In this document: piece after piece, positions 8,860 through 16,101 of the stretch
Layout of the letters: each line of letters opens with the position of its first letter
Numbering within the stretch: the first letter of the stretch is position 1
Program-made: the position numbers and the translations under genes
Source: Streptomyces sp. NBC_01549
Lineage (GTDB): Bacteria; Actinomycetota; Actinomycetes; Streptomycetales; Streptomycetaceae
Direction: 5' to 3'
NCBI RefSeq assembly: GCF_026339955.1
Contig: NZ_JAPEPW010000001.1
Location: 1,178,001 to 1,242,000, forward strand
Length of the DNA stretch: 64,000 nucleotides
Notes under the pieces: generated by a model
What the model saw: only the letters and a program-made list of their open reading frames with translations
The model's database searches: none
Told to the model about the DNA's origin: nothing

Positions 8860-8907
8860 GATGTCTCCTCATTTCGAACCGCTGCGTCTCGCATTAAGCT
8901 AGCCTCC
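8860..8907. promoter_or_regulatory. Divergent promoter region between SDR and TetR
   Basis: 48 bases separate the two start codons. On the plus strand GCATTAAGCT lies about 10 bases before the TetR ATG with no Shine-Dalgarno sequence between, which would suit a leaderless transcript. TetR self-regulation here is an inference from layout. Confidence 0.45.
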
Positions 8908-9546
8908 ATGGTCATGGACAAGCAACACCCTTCGGAGTCACGCCCGGGACGCAAGCGCAGCGAGGAGAGCCGGATGGCGATCCTGGTCGCGGCGTTCGAA
9001 CTGGTCGGCGAGGCCGGCTACGCGGGCCTGACGATCGAAGGGATCGCCAACCGCGCCGGATGCGGCAAACAGACGATCTACCGCTGGTGGCCCTCCAGGG
9101 CCCACGTTCTCCTCGAAGCACTCGCAGTGAAAGCCGATCTGCACATCACGAACGTCGACCACGGCTCCTATACCGACGACATACGGGCCTTCCTGGAGGA
9201 CACGTTCCGGCTCGGCCGCCAGCAGCGCGTCGGCGACATCCTGCGCGTCCTGATGGCGGAGGCCCAGATCAACGAGGAGTTCGGCCAACTCTTCCGCAGC
9301 GCCTTTCTGCAGCGCCGGCGCGACGCGCTCCAGGTCGTCCTCGATCGGGCCCGGACACGGGGCGACCTGCCGCCCCGCCCTGCCGCGTCCACCGTCCTGG
9401 ACATCGTGTTCGGCACCTTGTGGTACCGCCTCCTGGCCACGCGCCAGCCCATGGGCGACGACCTCGTCGAGGACCTCACGGCCACCCTCACGCAGGCCGC
9501 TCAACCCCCGACCAACACAGCGAACGACCTGGGAGACCAGCAATGA
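8908..9546 (+). CDS. TetR/AcrR-family transcriptional regulator
   Basis: 212 residues from ATG 8908 (a second in-frame ATG is at 8914). The N-terminal helix-turn-helix reads LTIEGIANRAGCGKQTIYRW with the preceding ILVAAFELVGEAGYAG helix. The rest is the alpha-helical ligand-binding domain, including FGTLWYRLLA near the end, typical of the TetR C-terminal dimerisation region. Its stop overlaps the ATG of the next SDR gene (ATGA), so it is translationally coupled to one SDR and divergent from another. It probably represses both in response to a small molecule. Confidence 0.9.
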   Translation: MVMDKQHPSESRPGRKRSEESRMAILVAAFELVGEAGYAGLTIEGIANRAGCGKQTIYRWWPSRAHVLLEALAVKADLHITNVDHGSYTDDIRAFLEDTFRLGRQQRVGDILRVLMAEAQINEEFGQLFRSAFLQRRRDALQVVLDRARTRGDLPPRPAASTVLDIVFGTLWYRLLATRQPMGDDLVEDLTATLTQAAQPPTNTANDLGDQQ

Positions 9547-10376
9547 CCCTTTCCCGCACCATCCTCATCACCGGCGCCACCGACGGCCTCGGCCTGGCCC
9601 TGGCCGAACGCCTGGCAGCCGACGGCGCCGACCTGATCCTGCACGGCCGCAACCAGGCCAAACTCGACCGCATCGCAGACCAGTTCACGGCCCGCGGCGT
9701 ATCCAGGCCCCGGACCGTGACCACGGACCTCGCCGACCTCGACCAGGTCCGCCGCATGGCCGCTGAGATTCGCGCATCGGTGGACCGACTCGACGTCCTG
9801 GTGAACAACGCCGGCATCGGCGGCGGGCAACCGGACGGCCGCACCCGCCGCACCAGCGCCGACGGCCACGAGCTGCGCTTCGCCGTCAACTACCTCGCCG
9901 GCTTCCTGCTCACCCTCGAACTCCTGCCGCTGCTGCGCGCGTCAGCGCCGGCCCGCATCGTCAACGTCGCCTCCATCGGCCAGCACCCGCTCGACTTCGA
10001 GAATCTGATGCTGGAGCACGACTACGACGGCACCCGGGCCTACGGTCAGAGCAAGCTCGCCCAGATCACGTCCGGCTTCGAACTCGCCGCACGCCTGCCC
10101 GCCGACGAGGTCACGGTCAACAGCCTCCACCCCGCCACCTACATGCCGACCAAGATCGTCCTCGCCGAGATCGGACACAGCATCGACACGCTGGACCAAG
10201 GAGTGACCGCCACCCACCGGCTCGTCACCGATCCGGTACTCGCCGGTACCACCGGACGCTTCTATGACCGCACCCGCGACGCACGCGCTCATTCCCAGGC
10301 ATACGACAGCGAGGACCGACTACGTCTGTGGCAGGCAAGCCTGGAACTCACCAAAGCCGAGAGCCCCCTGTGTTGA
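9543..10376 (+). CDS. SDR-family oxidoreductase
   Basis: 277 residues. Cofactor motif TGATDGLG at residues 9-16, NNAG at the fourth strand, active-site serine in NVASIG and catalytic Y-x3-K in YGQSK. This is the extended retinol-dehydrogenase-like SDR arrangement. It overlaps the TetR stop by 4 bases and would be cotranscribed with it. The last codons (ESPLC-stop) run into the left flank of the IS630 element, and the stop may be supplied by the IS. The true C-terminus could therefore be slightly altered. Confidence 0.88.
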   Translation: MTLSRTILITGATDGLGLALAERLAADGADLILHGRNQAKLDRIADQFTARGVSRPRTVTTDLADLDQVRRMAAEIRASVDRLDVLVNNAGIGGGQPDGRTRRTSADGHELRFAVNYLAGFLLTLELLPLLRASAPARIVNVASIGQHPLDFENLMLEHDYDGTRAYGQSKLAQITSGFELAARLPADEVTVNSLHPATYMPTKIVLAEIGHSIDTLDQGVTATHRLVTDPVLAGTTGRFYDRTRDARAHSQAYDSEDRLRLWQASLELTKAESPLC

Positions 10377-11730
10377 GTGCCGCTGAAGTTGAGGCCGTGG
10401 GCATGGCCGCCATCCTGCCCGACGCTCGCAGGACCAAGGGCCGCAGACTACGGTCCGTCGTGATCCACTTCTCGTGATCGGCCTGTCTGCATGCCCGTTG
10501 CCGCCGCCCGTCCGATCGTCCTGACCGCCTCCGAGCGGCACCGACTGAAGAAGGCGGCCTACGGTCACAAGACCGAGCACCAGGCCCGGCAACGTGCCAC
10601 CGTCGTGCTGCATGCGGCCCGCGGGTGCTCCAACGCACGCATCGCCCGCGACACCGGGCTGCACATAGACACCGTGCGGACCTGGCGCGGCCGCTTCGCC
10701 CACGGCGGGCTGCCGGCCCTGGCCGACCGCAAGCGCAGCGGCCGCCCCGCACGGTTCACCCCCGTGCAGGTCGCCGAGGCCATGGCGCTGGCCTGCCAGC
10801 TGCCCGCCGAGACCGAGGCACCGCTGCCGCGGTGGTCGTGCCCGGAACTGGCCGCCGAGCTGACCGCGCGCGGCATCATCGATACCGTCTCGGCGTCCAC
10901 GGTGCGCCGCTGGCTGCACCAGGACGCGCTCAAGCCCTGGCAGTACCGGTCCTGGATCTTCATCCGCGACCCGAACTTCCGCGCCACGGCCCAGCGGGTC
11001 CTGGACTTGTACGCCCGTACCTTCGACGGCGAACCGCTTGGCGAGGACGAGTACGTCATCTCCAGCGACGAGAAGACCTCCATTCAGGCGCGCTGCCGCT
11101 GCCACCCGACCCTGGCGCCGGGGCAGGCCCGGGCGATGCGCGTCAACCACGAATACGACCGCGGCGGCGCGTTGGCCTACCTGGCCGCCTACGACGTCCA
11201 TCAGGCGAAGGTCTTCGGCCGCTGCGAGCCGAAGACCGGCATCGTGCCCTTCATGAACCTGGCCACCCAGATCATGAGCACCGAGCCCTACGCCAGTGCC
11301 AGACGCGTCTTCTGGATCGTCGACAACGGCTCCTCCCACCGGGGGAAGAAAGCCATCGATCGCCTGGCCACAGCGTTCCCGAACGCGGTCATGGTCCACA
11401 CCCCCGTCCACGCCTCCTGGACGAACCAGATCGAGATCTTCTTCTCCATCGTCCAACGCAAGGTCGTCTCGCCCAACGACTTCACCGACCTGACCCAGGT
11501 CCGGGACCGGCTCCGAGCATTCGAAGACCGCTACAACGCCACGGCACAGCCGTTCCAGTGGAGGTTCACCACCTCCGACCTGGACGATCTGCTGGCCAGA
11601 CTCGACCGGCACACACCCGCCGATCGACAGGAAGAATTCTCCGTCGCGCTGGCAGCTTGATCAACCCCCGAAGGACTTCCGGCCCGGGGCGGGCTGGCGG
11701 TCAACATCATCGAGTGCTAGGGAAACAGGC
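10375..11730 (+). mobile_element. IS630-family insertion sequence (boundaries approximate)
   Basis: The transposase gene is flanked by imperfectly inverted ends. Inward from the left comes CGCTGAAGTTGA (from about 10381), and from the right CGATGATGTTGA. Outer bases diverge, and I could not identify the TA duplication expected for IS630, so the exact ends are uncertain by about 10 bases. It sits at the end of the SDR gene. Confidence 0.75.
10491..11660 (+). CDS. IS630-family transposase
   Basis: 389 residues, the usual length for the family. An N-terminal helix-turn-helix region (CSNARIARDTGLHIDTVRTW) is followed by a winged-helix segment (ASTVRRWLHQDALKPWQYRS). The DDE core follows: YVISSDEKTSIQAR (first Asp), VFWIVDNGSSHRG (second Asp with N-x-S-x-H) and HASWTNQIEIFFS (final acidic residue). 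The frame is intact with no frameshift, so it may be active. No Shine-Dalgarno sequence is obvious before ATG 10491. Confidence 0.92.
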   Translation: MPVAAARPIVLTASERHRLKKAAYGHKTEHQARQRATVVLHAARGCSNARIARDTGLHIDTVRTWRGRFAHGGLPALADRKRSGRPARFTPVQVAEAMALACQLPAETEAPLPRWSCPELAAELTARGIIDTVSASTVRRWLHQDALKPWQYRSWIFIRDPNFRATAQRVLDLYARTFDGEPLGEDEYVISSDEKTSIQARCRCHPTLAPGQARAMRVNHEYDRGGALAYLAAYDVHQAKVFGRCEPKTGIVPFMNLATQIMSTEPYASARRVFWIVDNGSSHRGKKAIDRLATAFPNAVMVHTPVHASWTNQIEIFFSIVQRKVVSPNDFTDLTQVRDRLRAFEDRYNATAQPFQWRFTTSDLDDLLARLDRHTPADRQEEFSVALAA

Positions 11731-11762
11731 CCTGACCAGCGCGTTCGTGTCTTTCAGCGCTG

Positions 11763-12036
11763 TCAGGGCCTTCCCTGCTTATGCGGCGGAAAGTCCCCAG
11801 AAACGCCCTGCAGCGCGAGATCCTCCAGAGCACAACGCAGCGTCTCAGCGACCAGTTCGCCCCGGTTCAGACGGCGGACCGCCGCCGGCACATGGGTGGA
11901 ATCCGTCCGGATCCGTCCCCGCCGCCTGACCAGCCCAGCCTCCGCAAGCCGGTCCACGAACAGCGCCAAGAGCCGGTCCGCGCGGGCGCCTTCGGCTACC
12001 CGGTCACGGAATTCGCTCAGGACCGTGAAGTCGAAC
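11763..12036 (-). pseudogene. IS1182-type transposase fragment
   Basis: The stretch FDFTVLSEFRDRV ... GLVRRRGRIRTDSTHVPAAV followed by RRLNRGELVAETLRCALEDL matches the N-terminal third of IS1182/IS5-superfamily transposases (RTDSTHV is the first catalytic Asp region). The rest of the transposase is missing. It is fused in frame at its 5' side to a toxin fragment, giving a chimeric frame of at least 128 codons. Confidence 0.75.
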
Positions 12037-12175
12037 CCCTGCCGTTCGGTGTACAAAGCGGTGATCTTCTTGGGGTCGACGCCCTTTTCCTTCAACTGGT
12101 CCAGGATCTCCGTCTCGGAGTGGCCGCTGAACTTGCTGTTGGCAACCACGTAGTCACCGGTCGGTCCAGCGCCCT
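12036..12175 (-). pseudogene. Fragment of a deaminase-type polymorphic toxin
   Basis: In frame with the transposase fragment, GPTGDYVVANSKFSGHSETE and then KKITALYTERQ resemble the C-terminal nucleic-acid deaminase domains of RHS-type toxins. H-S-E is the zinc/proton-shuttle motif, and ALYTERQ is normally followed by P-C-x-x-C. The break comes exactly before the expected PCxxC, so half the metal site is lost. No start codon or toxin body remains upstream: a palindromic terminator lies there instead. Confidence 0.6.
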
Positions 12176-12209
12176 GCCGGGGCCTGAGTACGCGTACTCA
12201 GGCCCCGGC
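12176..12209. terminator. 34-bp perfect palindrome, bidirectional terminator
   Basis: The 34 bases are their own reverse complement (centre ACGCGT, arms GCCGGGGCCTGAGT). A hairpin this strong between a dead minus-strand fragment and a plus-strand gene most likely terminates transcription. Its CCTGAGT/ACTCAGG core recurs in the hairpin at 15473-15504. Confidence 0.75.
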
Positions 12210-12234
12210 CGTCACGACCAGAGAGAATTTTGTC

Positions 12235-12714
12235 ATGGACGCTACTTCGATACAGCGGCACGACGAACCTGTGGCGCCATCCGGTGGGGCTCTGGCCGTA
12301 CGCATCCCGGGCGCTGCCGCAACCGGTGCCGCTCTCACCTACCTGTCGATCCATCTTGTGCAGGAGGCGTACGCCTACGACGCCCGCGTGTGCGCCGATG
12401 AGACCAGTGTGTGCCTGACGCCGTGGCCGGTCCTCTCGTTCGCCGCCTCGTTCGCCATCGCACTCGTCGGGCTGATCGTGGCGTACAGGCTCCTGGGCAT
12501 CCGCCCCGGGCTGACGGTCATCCCGCCGACGCTCCTGCTGGCACCGTTCCCGCTCAATGCCGCGCTGAGCACAGTCGGCAAGTGGCCGGCCGTCGTGGTG
12601 GGAGCGGTATGGGCCGCCTCCGTGGCACTGACGGCATGGCGGCCCTACAGGATCCTGGGGCTGTCCACCGCGGCCACGCTGCTCCTGACCTCCTTCATCG
12701 TCATCTACCGCTGA
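12235..12714 (+). CDS. Four-helix integral membrane protein, unknown function
   Basis: 159 residues. Hydrophobic segments near residues 25-45, 66-88, 94-112 and 120-155 predict about four membrane spans. Two cysteines lie in the first loop (ARVCADETSVCL), which would face outside and could pair. ATG 12235 is preceded by GAGAGAA. I do not recognise a family. It is isolated between a terminator and NB-ARC debris, so nothing in the context suggests a role. Confidence 0.7.
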   Translation: MDATSIQRHDEPVAPSGGALAVRIPGAAATGAALTYLSIHLVQEAYAYDARVCADETSVCLTPWPVLSFAASFAIALVGLIVAYRLLGIRPGLTVIPPTLLLAPFPLNAALSTVGKWPAVVVGAVWAASVALTAWRPYRILGLSTAATLLLTSFIVIYR

Positions 12715-12789
12715 CCACTCAGCCTCGATCTCGCCCGAGGCTTCGTCGACGGGGTCACGGGCCCTGACCCCGGATCTTGGACAGGGGAA

Positions 12790-13450
12790 CGGGCCGAGCA
12801 GGCGAAACAGCCTGCGCGCGGCAGGAGTCAGCACTCGGTACGACGCGGAAAAGGCCGTCCGCAAAGGGGAGTTGTCGTCATCGTCCGGCTGCAGCGCCTC
12901 CAGCCGGTTGCCCTCGGACATCTCGGTGACCAGATCGGCCAGGCGCAGGCCCGGATCGTCCGCCGGCCTGGCGGCGGCCCCACGCAGCGCCGGCGGAAGA
13001 CTGCCGCACAGCCGGATCAGTTCGTCGGCCGCGAGCGGTTCGGCGGAGAGCCGGTCCGCTCCGCGCCGAGTACCTCGCTCAGCAGCGCGTGGGCCTCGGC
13101 CGGCCGGAGGAGGTCCAACGGCAGGGTGTGTGCCCCGTCCCGGACCACGAGATCGCCGAGCCGGTTGCGGCTGGTGACGACGACGCAGCAGGACGGGCTG
13201 CCCGGGAGCAGCGGACGGACCTGCTCCGCCGAAGCCGCGTTGTCCAGCAGGACGAGCAGGCGCCGGCCGGCCCGGCAGGATCCGGTACGAGCGGCCCCGG
13301 GCCTCGTGGTTCGCGGGGATCTCCGACGCCGCGAGCCCCAGGCTCCGCAGCAGCAGCTCAAGCACCTCGCCGGGCTCGAGGGGCTGCCGGTCACTCCGCA
13401 GGCCGGGCCCAACGCGTCGAGCGCCCTGCGCTGCGGGGTGACATGACCGG
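12790..13450 (-). pseudogene. Remnant of an AfsR/SARP-type NB-ARC regulator
   Basis: Three frames together give an NB-ARC sequence: PGEVLELLLRSLGLAASEIP, then RRLLVLLDNAASAEQVRPLL, CVVVTSRNRLGDL (sensor strand), LRPAEAHALLSEVLGAER, then LIRLCGSLPPALR and FSASYRVLTPAARRLFRLLG. At least two frameshifts separate these segments. The Walker A end and the DNA-binding domain are not found. AfsR-like proteins are ATP-dependent activators of secondary metabolism. This copy is dead. Confidence 0.7.
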
Positions 13451-13790
13451 CCAGCACCTTGTGACCGAATGCGGGTGTCTCCAAGGCTCCGGGGTCGAGG
13501 ACGACGAGGAGATCCTCGCCGCGGCCCGTGTCCTGCTCGGCGCCGAGCGCCGGGTCGGCTGGATCCCCGTCGACGCCCGCGATGCCGACGGTGTGCACGT
13601 CGCCGGCGGCGGCGCGTAGCCCCGGAACATCCCCGGTGCCACACGCGGCGCGGGTTCCCCGCACGGCGGATGCGGAGGTTCCGTGTCCGGGCCGGTGTTC
13701 GAGGCTGTGGTGGGGGAAGTGGGGGCATCTGAAGGGAAGTCGGCCCCCGCACGTATCCGACATGACGGTACGTGTCCATCCCCCCACGCA
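13451..13790. other. Gene-free interval upstream of the lysozyme
   Basis: No frame here shows recognisable motifs. It may hold further NB-ARC debris on the minus strand and the promoter of the lysozyme gene, but no clear promoter is seen. Confidence 0.4.
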
Positions 13791-13804
13791 CGGAGGAGTC
13801 GCCC

Positions 13805-14362
13805 ATGCTGCGCGGCATCGACGTCAGCGCCTATCAGTCGTCCTCTTTCTCCACCGAAGGCCTCTCGTTCGTCTTCGTCAAGGCGACGGAGGGCCGTTCG
13901 TACGTCAACCCGAAACTCGCCGCGCAGGTGAAGACGGCCCGGGACGCCGGGTGCGTCGTCGGGTTCTACCACTTCCTGTGGCCCGGCGACATCACCGCAC
14001 AGGTTGAGTACTTCGTCGGCAAGGCCCCTGAGAAGGCCGGGGACCTGCTCGCCGTCGACTGGGAGGCCACCGGTGACGGCACGCACGCGAGCAATGCCGA
14101 GAAGGACCATTTCATCCGGACGGTGAAGGAGCTTCGGCCGAACCACCGGGTTCTCCTCTATACCAACCGCAACTACTGGCTCACCGTCGACACCACCTCG
14201 TACGCCGGGGACGGCCTGTGGATCGCCGACTACGTGACCGCGGGCAAGCCCCGCATCAAGGCGTCGTGGCGTTTCCACCAGTACACCGACGAGCCCCTGG
14301 ACAGAAACGTCGCGGACTTCGGCAGCAAGGCCGCGCTGCGGGAGTGGGCGGCAGGGGGCTGA
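13805..14362 (+). CDS. GH25-family lysozyme (muramidase)
   Basis: 185 residues from ATG 13805, chosen for the GGAGGAG ribosome site about 10 nt upstream. GH25 enzymes cut the MurNAc-GlcNAc bond of peptidoglycan. The family hallmarks are present: GIDVSAYQ at residues 4-11, FVFVKATEG on the next strand, GFYHFLWPG, and the catalytic D-x-E in VDWEATG, with LWIADYV and WRFHQYTD further on. There is no signal peptide, so export is unclear. It stands alone among degraded genes and could be a horizontally acquired cell-wall hydrolase. Confidence 0.88.
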   Translation: MLRGIDVSAYQSSSFSTEGLSFVFVKATEGRSYVNPKLAAQVKTARDAGCVVGFYHFLWPGDITAQVEYFVGKAPEKAGDLLAVDWEATGDGTHASNAEKDHFIRTVKELRPNHRVLLYTNRNYWLTVDTTSYAGDGLWIADYVTAGKPRIKASWRFHQYTDEPLDRNVADFGSKAALREWAAGG

Positions 14363-14429
14363 CGGGCCGCCTGATCTCGTCCGGAAGCCGAGGGGGACGG
14401 CGGGGGGTGTCGTCCAGCCGTGACGACGA

Positions 14430-14620
14430 CGACCTCGGCGCCGCGCGCCGCGTCCTCGACCTTGACGGGGGTCGCCCCGGTCTCCTCGGCGAGCGCGCCG
14501 AGCGCCCCGGACCGCGGGAGTTCGCGACGGAGACGTCGTGTCCGAGGGCGGTGAGCCGTCGTGTGAGGTTGCCGCCGATGTTGCCGCCGCAGGGTGCCGT
14601 CGGCGCGACCCGAGTTGATG
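14430..14620 (-). pseudogene. N-terminal fragment of an F420/NADP-type oxidoreductase
   Basis: Two frames give GGNIGGNLTRRLTALGHDVS, VANSRG and then GALAEETGATPVKVEDAARG, AEVVVVT. This is the Rossmann start of NADPH-dependent F420 reductase-like proteins (G-x-I-G-x-N, then SNSRGP). A frameshift separates the pieces and everything after the third strand is missing. Confidence 0.65.
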
Positions 14621-14830
14621 TAGTGCGAGGCACGGCGGCGCCCCTCGGTGTTCCGGGAGACGTGCGGGTTGGCGTAGCCGTGGACGGTCAGCGGCCAGTT
14701 GGTGGGCATTTCCGTGGGGGCCCGGTCGAGCCGGCCGTGGACGACCAGCGTGCCACCGGGTACGACGGCGTCGCCCAGGGCGCGGAAGCAGGCCTTGGGG
14801 ACCAATGGCACAGCCAGTATCGGCGAGATT
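14621..14830 (-). pseudogene. C-terminal fragment of a zinc-type alcohol dehydrogenase
   Basis: The minus strand reads FRALGDAVVPGGTLVVHGRL, then PTNWPLTVHGYANPHVSRN and SHYINSGRADGTLR. These resemble the end of the cofactor domain and C-terminal lobe of MDR-family alcohol dehydrogenases. It passes straight into the F420-reductase fragment, so two decayed genes are joined. Confidence 0.6.
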
Positions 14831-14922
14831 GATCTTGGTTGCGTAGCAAGTTGGCCCTGCAGTCCTGGCTCGGACGCCAGGGAGCAAGTAACCCGCCAGT
14901 AGGTTCGGTTCCGAACGGCGGG

Positions 14923-14959
14923 ACCCGGTGGCCCCGAGATCTCCTCGGGGCCACCGGGT
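14923..14959 (-). terminator. 16-bp perfect hairpin after the membrane protein gene
   Basis: Arms 14923-14938 and 14944-14959 pair perfectly around a 5-base loop, 19 bases beyond the stop of the minus-strand gene at 14978. Confidence 0.8.
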
Positions 14960-14977
14960 TCCCGGCCTACGCGATCT

Positions 14978-15445
14978 TCATCGGGGCGTCGGATCACCCA
15001 ATTCCGCTGAATACCCAAGGTGGCCGGACACGGACGTGTCGGCCCGGGCGCCGCGGTCTTCGTCGATCTGTGCGCCGCCTATGGCGATGATCAGTACGAC
15101 GATGCCGACGAGTACCTGCAGGCAGGCGCTGACGACGGCGCGGAGCAGGTACAGCAGTGCTGCGGTCAGCAATATGACACCGCCGGCGATGCCCACATAC
15201 AGCCAGTTGGGGGTGAGAGCGATGTCGGAGTTGTCCGCGCCGGGATCGAACGGCTTCCAGCCGCTGTAGTCGATGCCGAGCAGGAAGGCCGCGACGGCCC
15301 CGATGCCGTCGAGGACGAGCAGCCCGGCGGCCAGTGCGATGTCCCCGGCCAGGGGCAGCCACCGGCGTCCGGTTCGCGGGGGCGGCACGTCGCCACCGCG
15401 GAACTGCGGCAGGCCGGAGGGCCTTGGAGACGCGGGATCGGTCAT
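14978..15445 (-). CDS. Small integral membrane protein, unknown function
   Basis: 155 residues from ATG 15445 (MTDPASPRP). A proline-rich cytoplasmic N-terminus is followed by three or four hydrophobic segments (DIALAAGLLVLDGIGAVAAF, WLYVGIAGGVILLTAALLYL, CLQVLVGIVVLIIAIGG). The loop SGWKPFDPGADNSDIALTPN between them is characteristic of a Streptomyces membrane family that I recall only as a DUF. It is bounded by hairpins on both sides, so it is probably monocistronic. No function is suggested by its neighbours. Confidence 0.75.
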   Translation of the reverse strand: MTDPASPRPSGLPQFRGGDVPPPRTGRRWLPLAGDIALAAGLLVLDGIGAVAAFLLGIDYSGWKPFDPGADNSDIALTPNWLYVGIAGGVILLTAALLYLLRAVVSACLQVLVGIVVLIIAIGGAQIDEDRGARADTSVSGHLGYSAELGDPTPR

Positions 15446-15472
15446 GGGCACAAGTTTCTCTCGAAAGCAGGA

Positions 15473-15504
15473 CCGGGTCCTGAGTGCAGGTACTCAGGAC
15501 CCGG
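15473..15504 (-). terminator. 13-bp hairpin after the secreted protein gene
   Basis: CCGGGTCCTGAGT pairs with ACTCAGGACCCGG around a 6-base loop, 14 bases past the stop at 15518. The arm core resembles that of the palindrome at 12176-12209. Confidence 0.8.
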
Positions 15505-15517
15505 CGTTGTGCGGATG

Positions 15518-16039
15518 TCAGCCGTGGATCAGAGGCGAACCGACAAGTTCCTGGGTGATGGCGCCCTTGTCGTCGCCCTCGATGTCGTAGACGATCGTCG
15601 AGTCCGTCGACCACCACAGCTCGCCGTCGTAGACCGTGGACGGCGCGACGCAGGTGTTCGCGGGCTCCACCTGGAACCACGAGTAGTTGTCGTTGACGAG
15701 CTTGGTCAAGTCGCACGTCTTCGACGTGACGACGTGGTCCTCGGTGGTCTTGGTCAGGCGCTCCTCGATCCGCGTGGTGATCTTGAAGCTGGTGAACCGC
15801 TTGGAGTTGTCGATGACCTGGTCGTCGACGATCTGCCAGCTCATGACCGACTTCCCGGTCATGCTGCCAGAGAGGGTGGCGGTGTTCTGGACGTAGTACG
15901 TGGTCTGCGGCTTGGCGCCAGGGAAGATCACGTCGAACTGGGAGTCGGTGGTGCCCGCCGAGGCCGGCGCGGCGGCCAGGGCGACGAGCGCGAGGGCGGT
16001 GGCGCCACCGGCGACGGCGGTGGACAGAAGCTTCCTCAT
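15518..16039 (-). CDS. Small secreted protein of unknown function
   Basis: 173 residues. A Sec signal peptide is evident: MRKLL, a hydrophobic Ala/Leu/Val core, then APASA-G cleavage near residue 28. The mature domain is rich in Thr and beta-strand patterns (TTYYVQNTATLSG, SWQIVDDQVIDNSKRFTSFK), with two cysteines (TCDLTK, ANTCVAP) that could form a disulphide. ATG 16039 has CGGAG 7 nt upstream. It lies 62 bases downstream of the giant SGNH gene in the same direction and may be cotranscribed. Confidence 0.75.
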   Translation of the reverse strand: MRKLLSTAVAGGATALALVALAAAPASAGTTDSQFDVIFPGAKPQTTYYVQNTATLSGSMTGKSVMSWQIVDDQVIDNSKRFTSFKITTRIEERLTKTTEDHVVTSKTCDLTKLVNDNYSWFQVEPANTCVAPSTVYDGELWWSTDSTIVYDIEGDDKGAITQELVGSPLIHG

Positions 16040-16101
16040 GATGGTCTCCGTTCGGGTCAGATGGGGCCCGCGGGGAGCGGGGCCCCTGAGGGACGGCAGG
16101 G

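Noticed and set aside
10320..11612. Minus-strand frame of 430 codons over the IS630 element
   Set aside because: Antisense to a transposase with a clear DDE core. No motif in the minus frame.
13805..14362. GH25 lysozyme as evidence of a prophage
   Set aside because: No holin, tail, capsid or integrase genes lie nearby. A lone lysozyme is common in Streptomyces.
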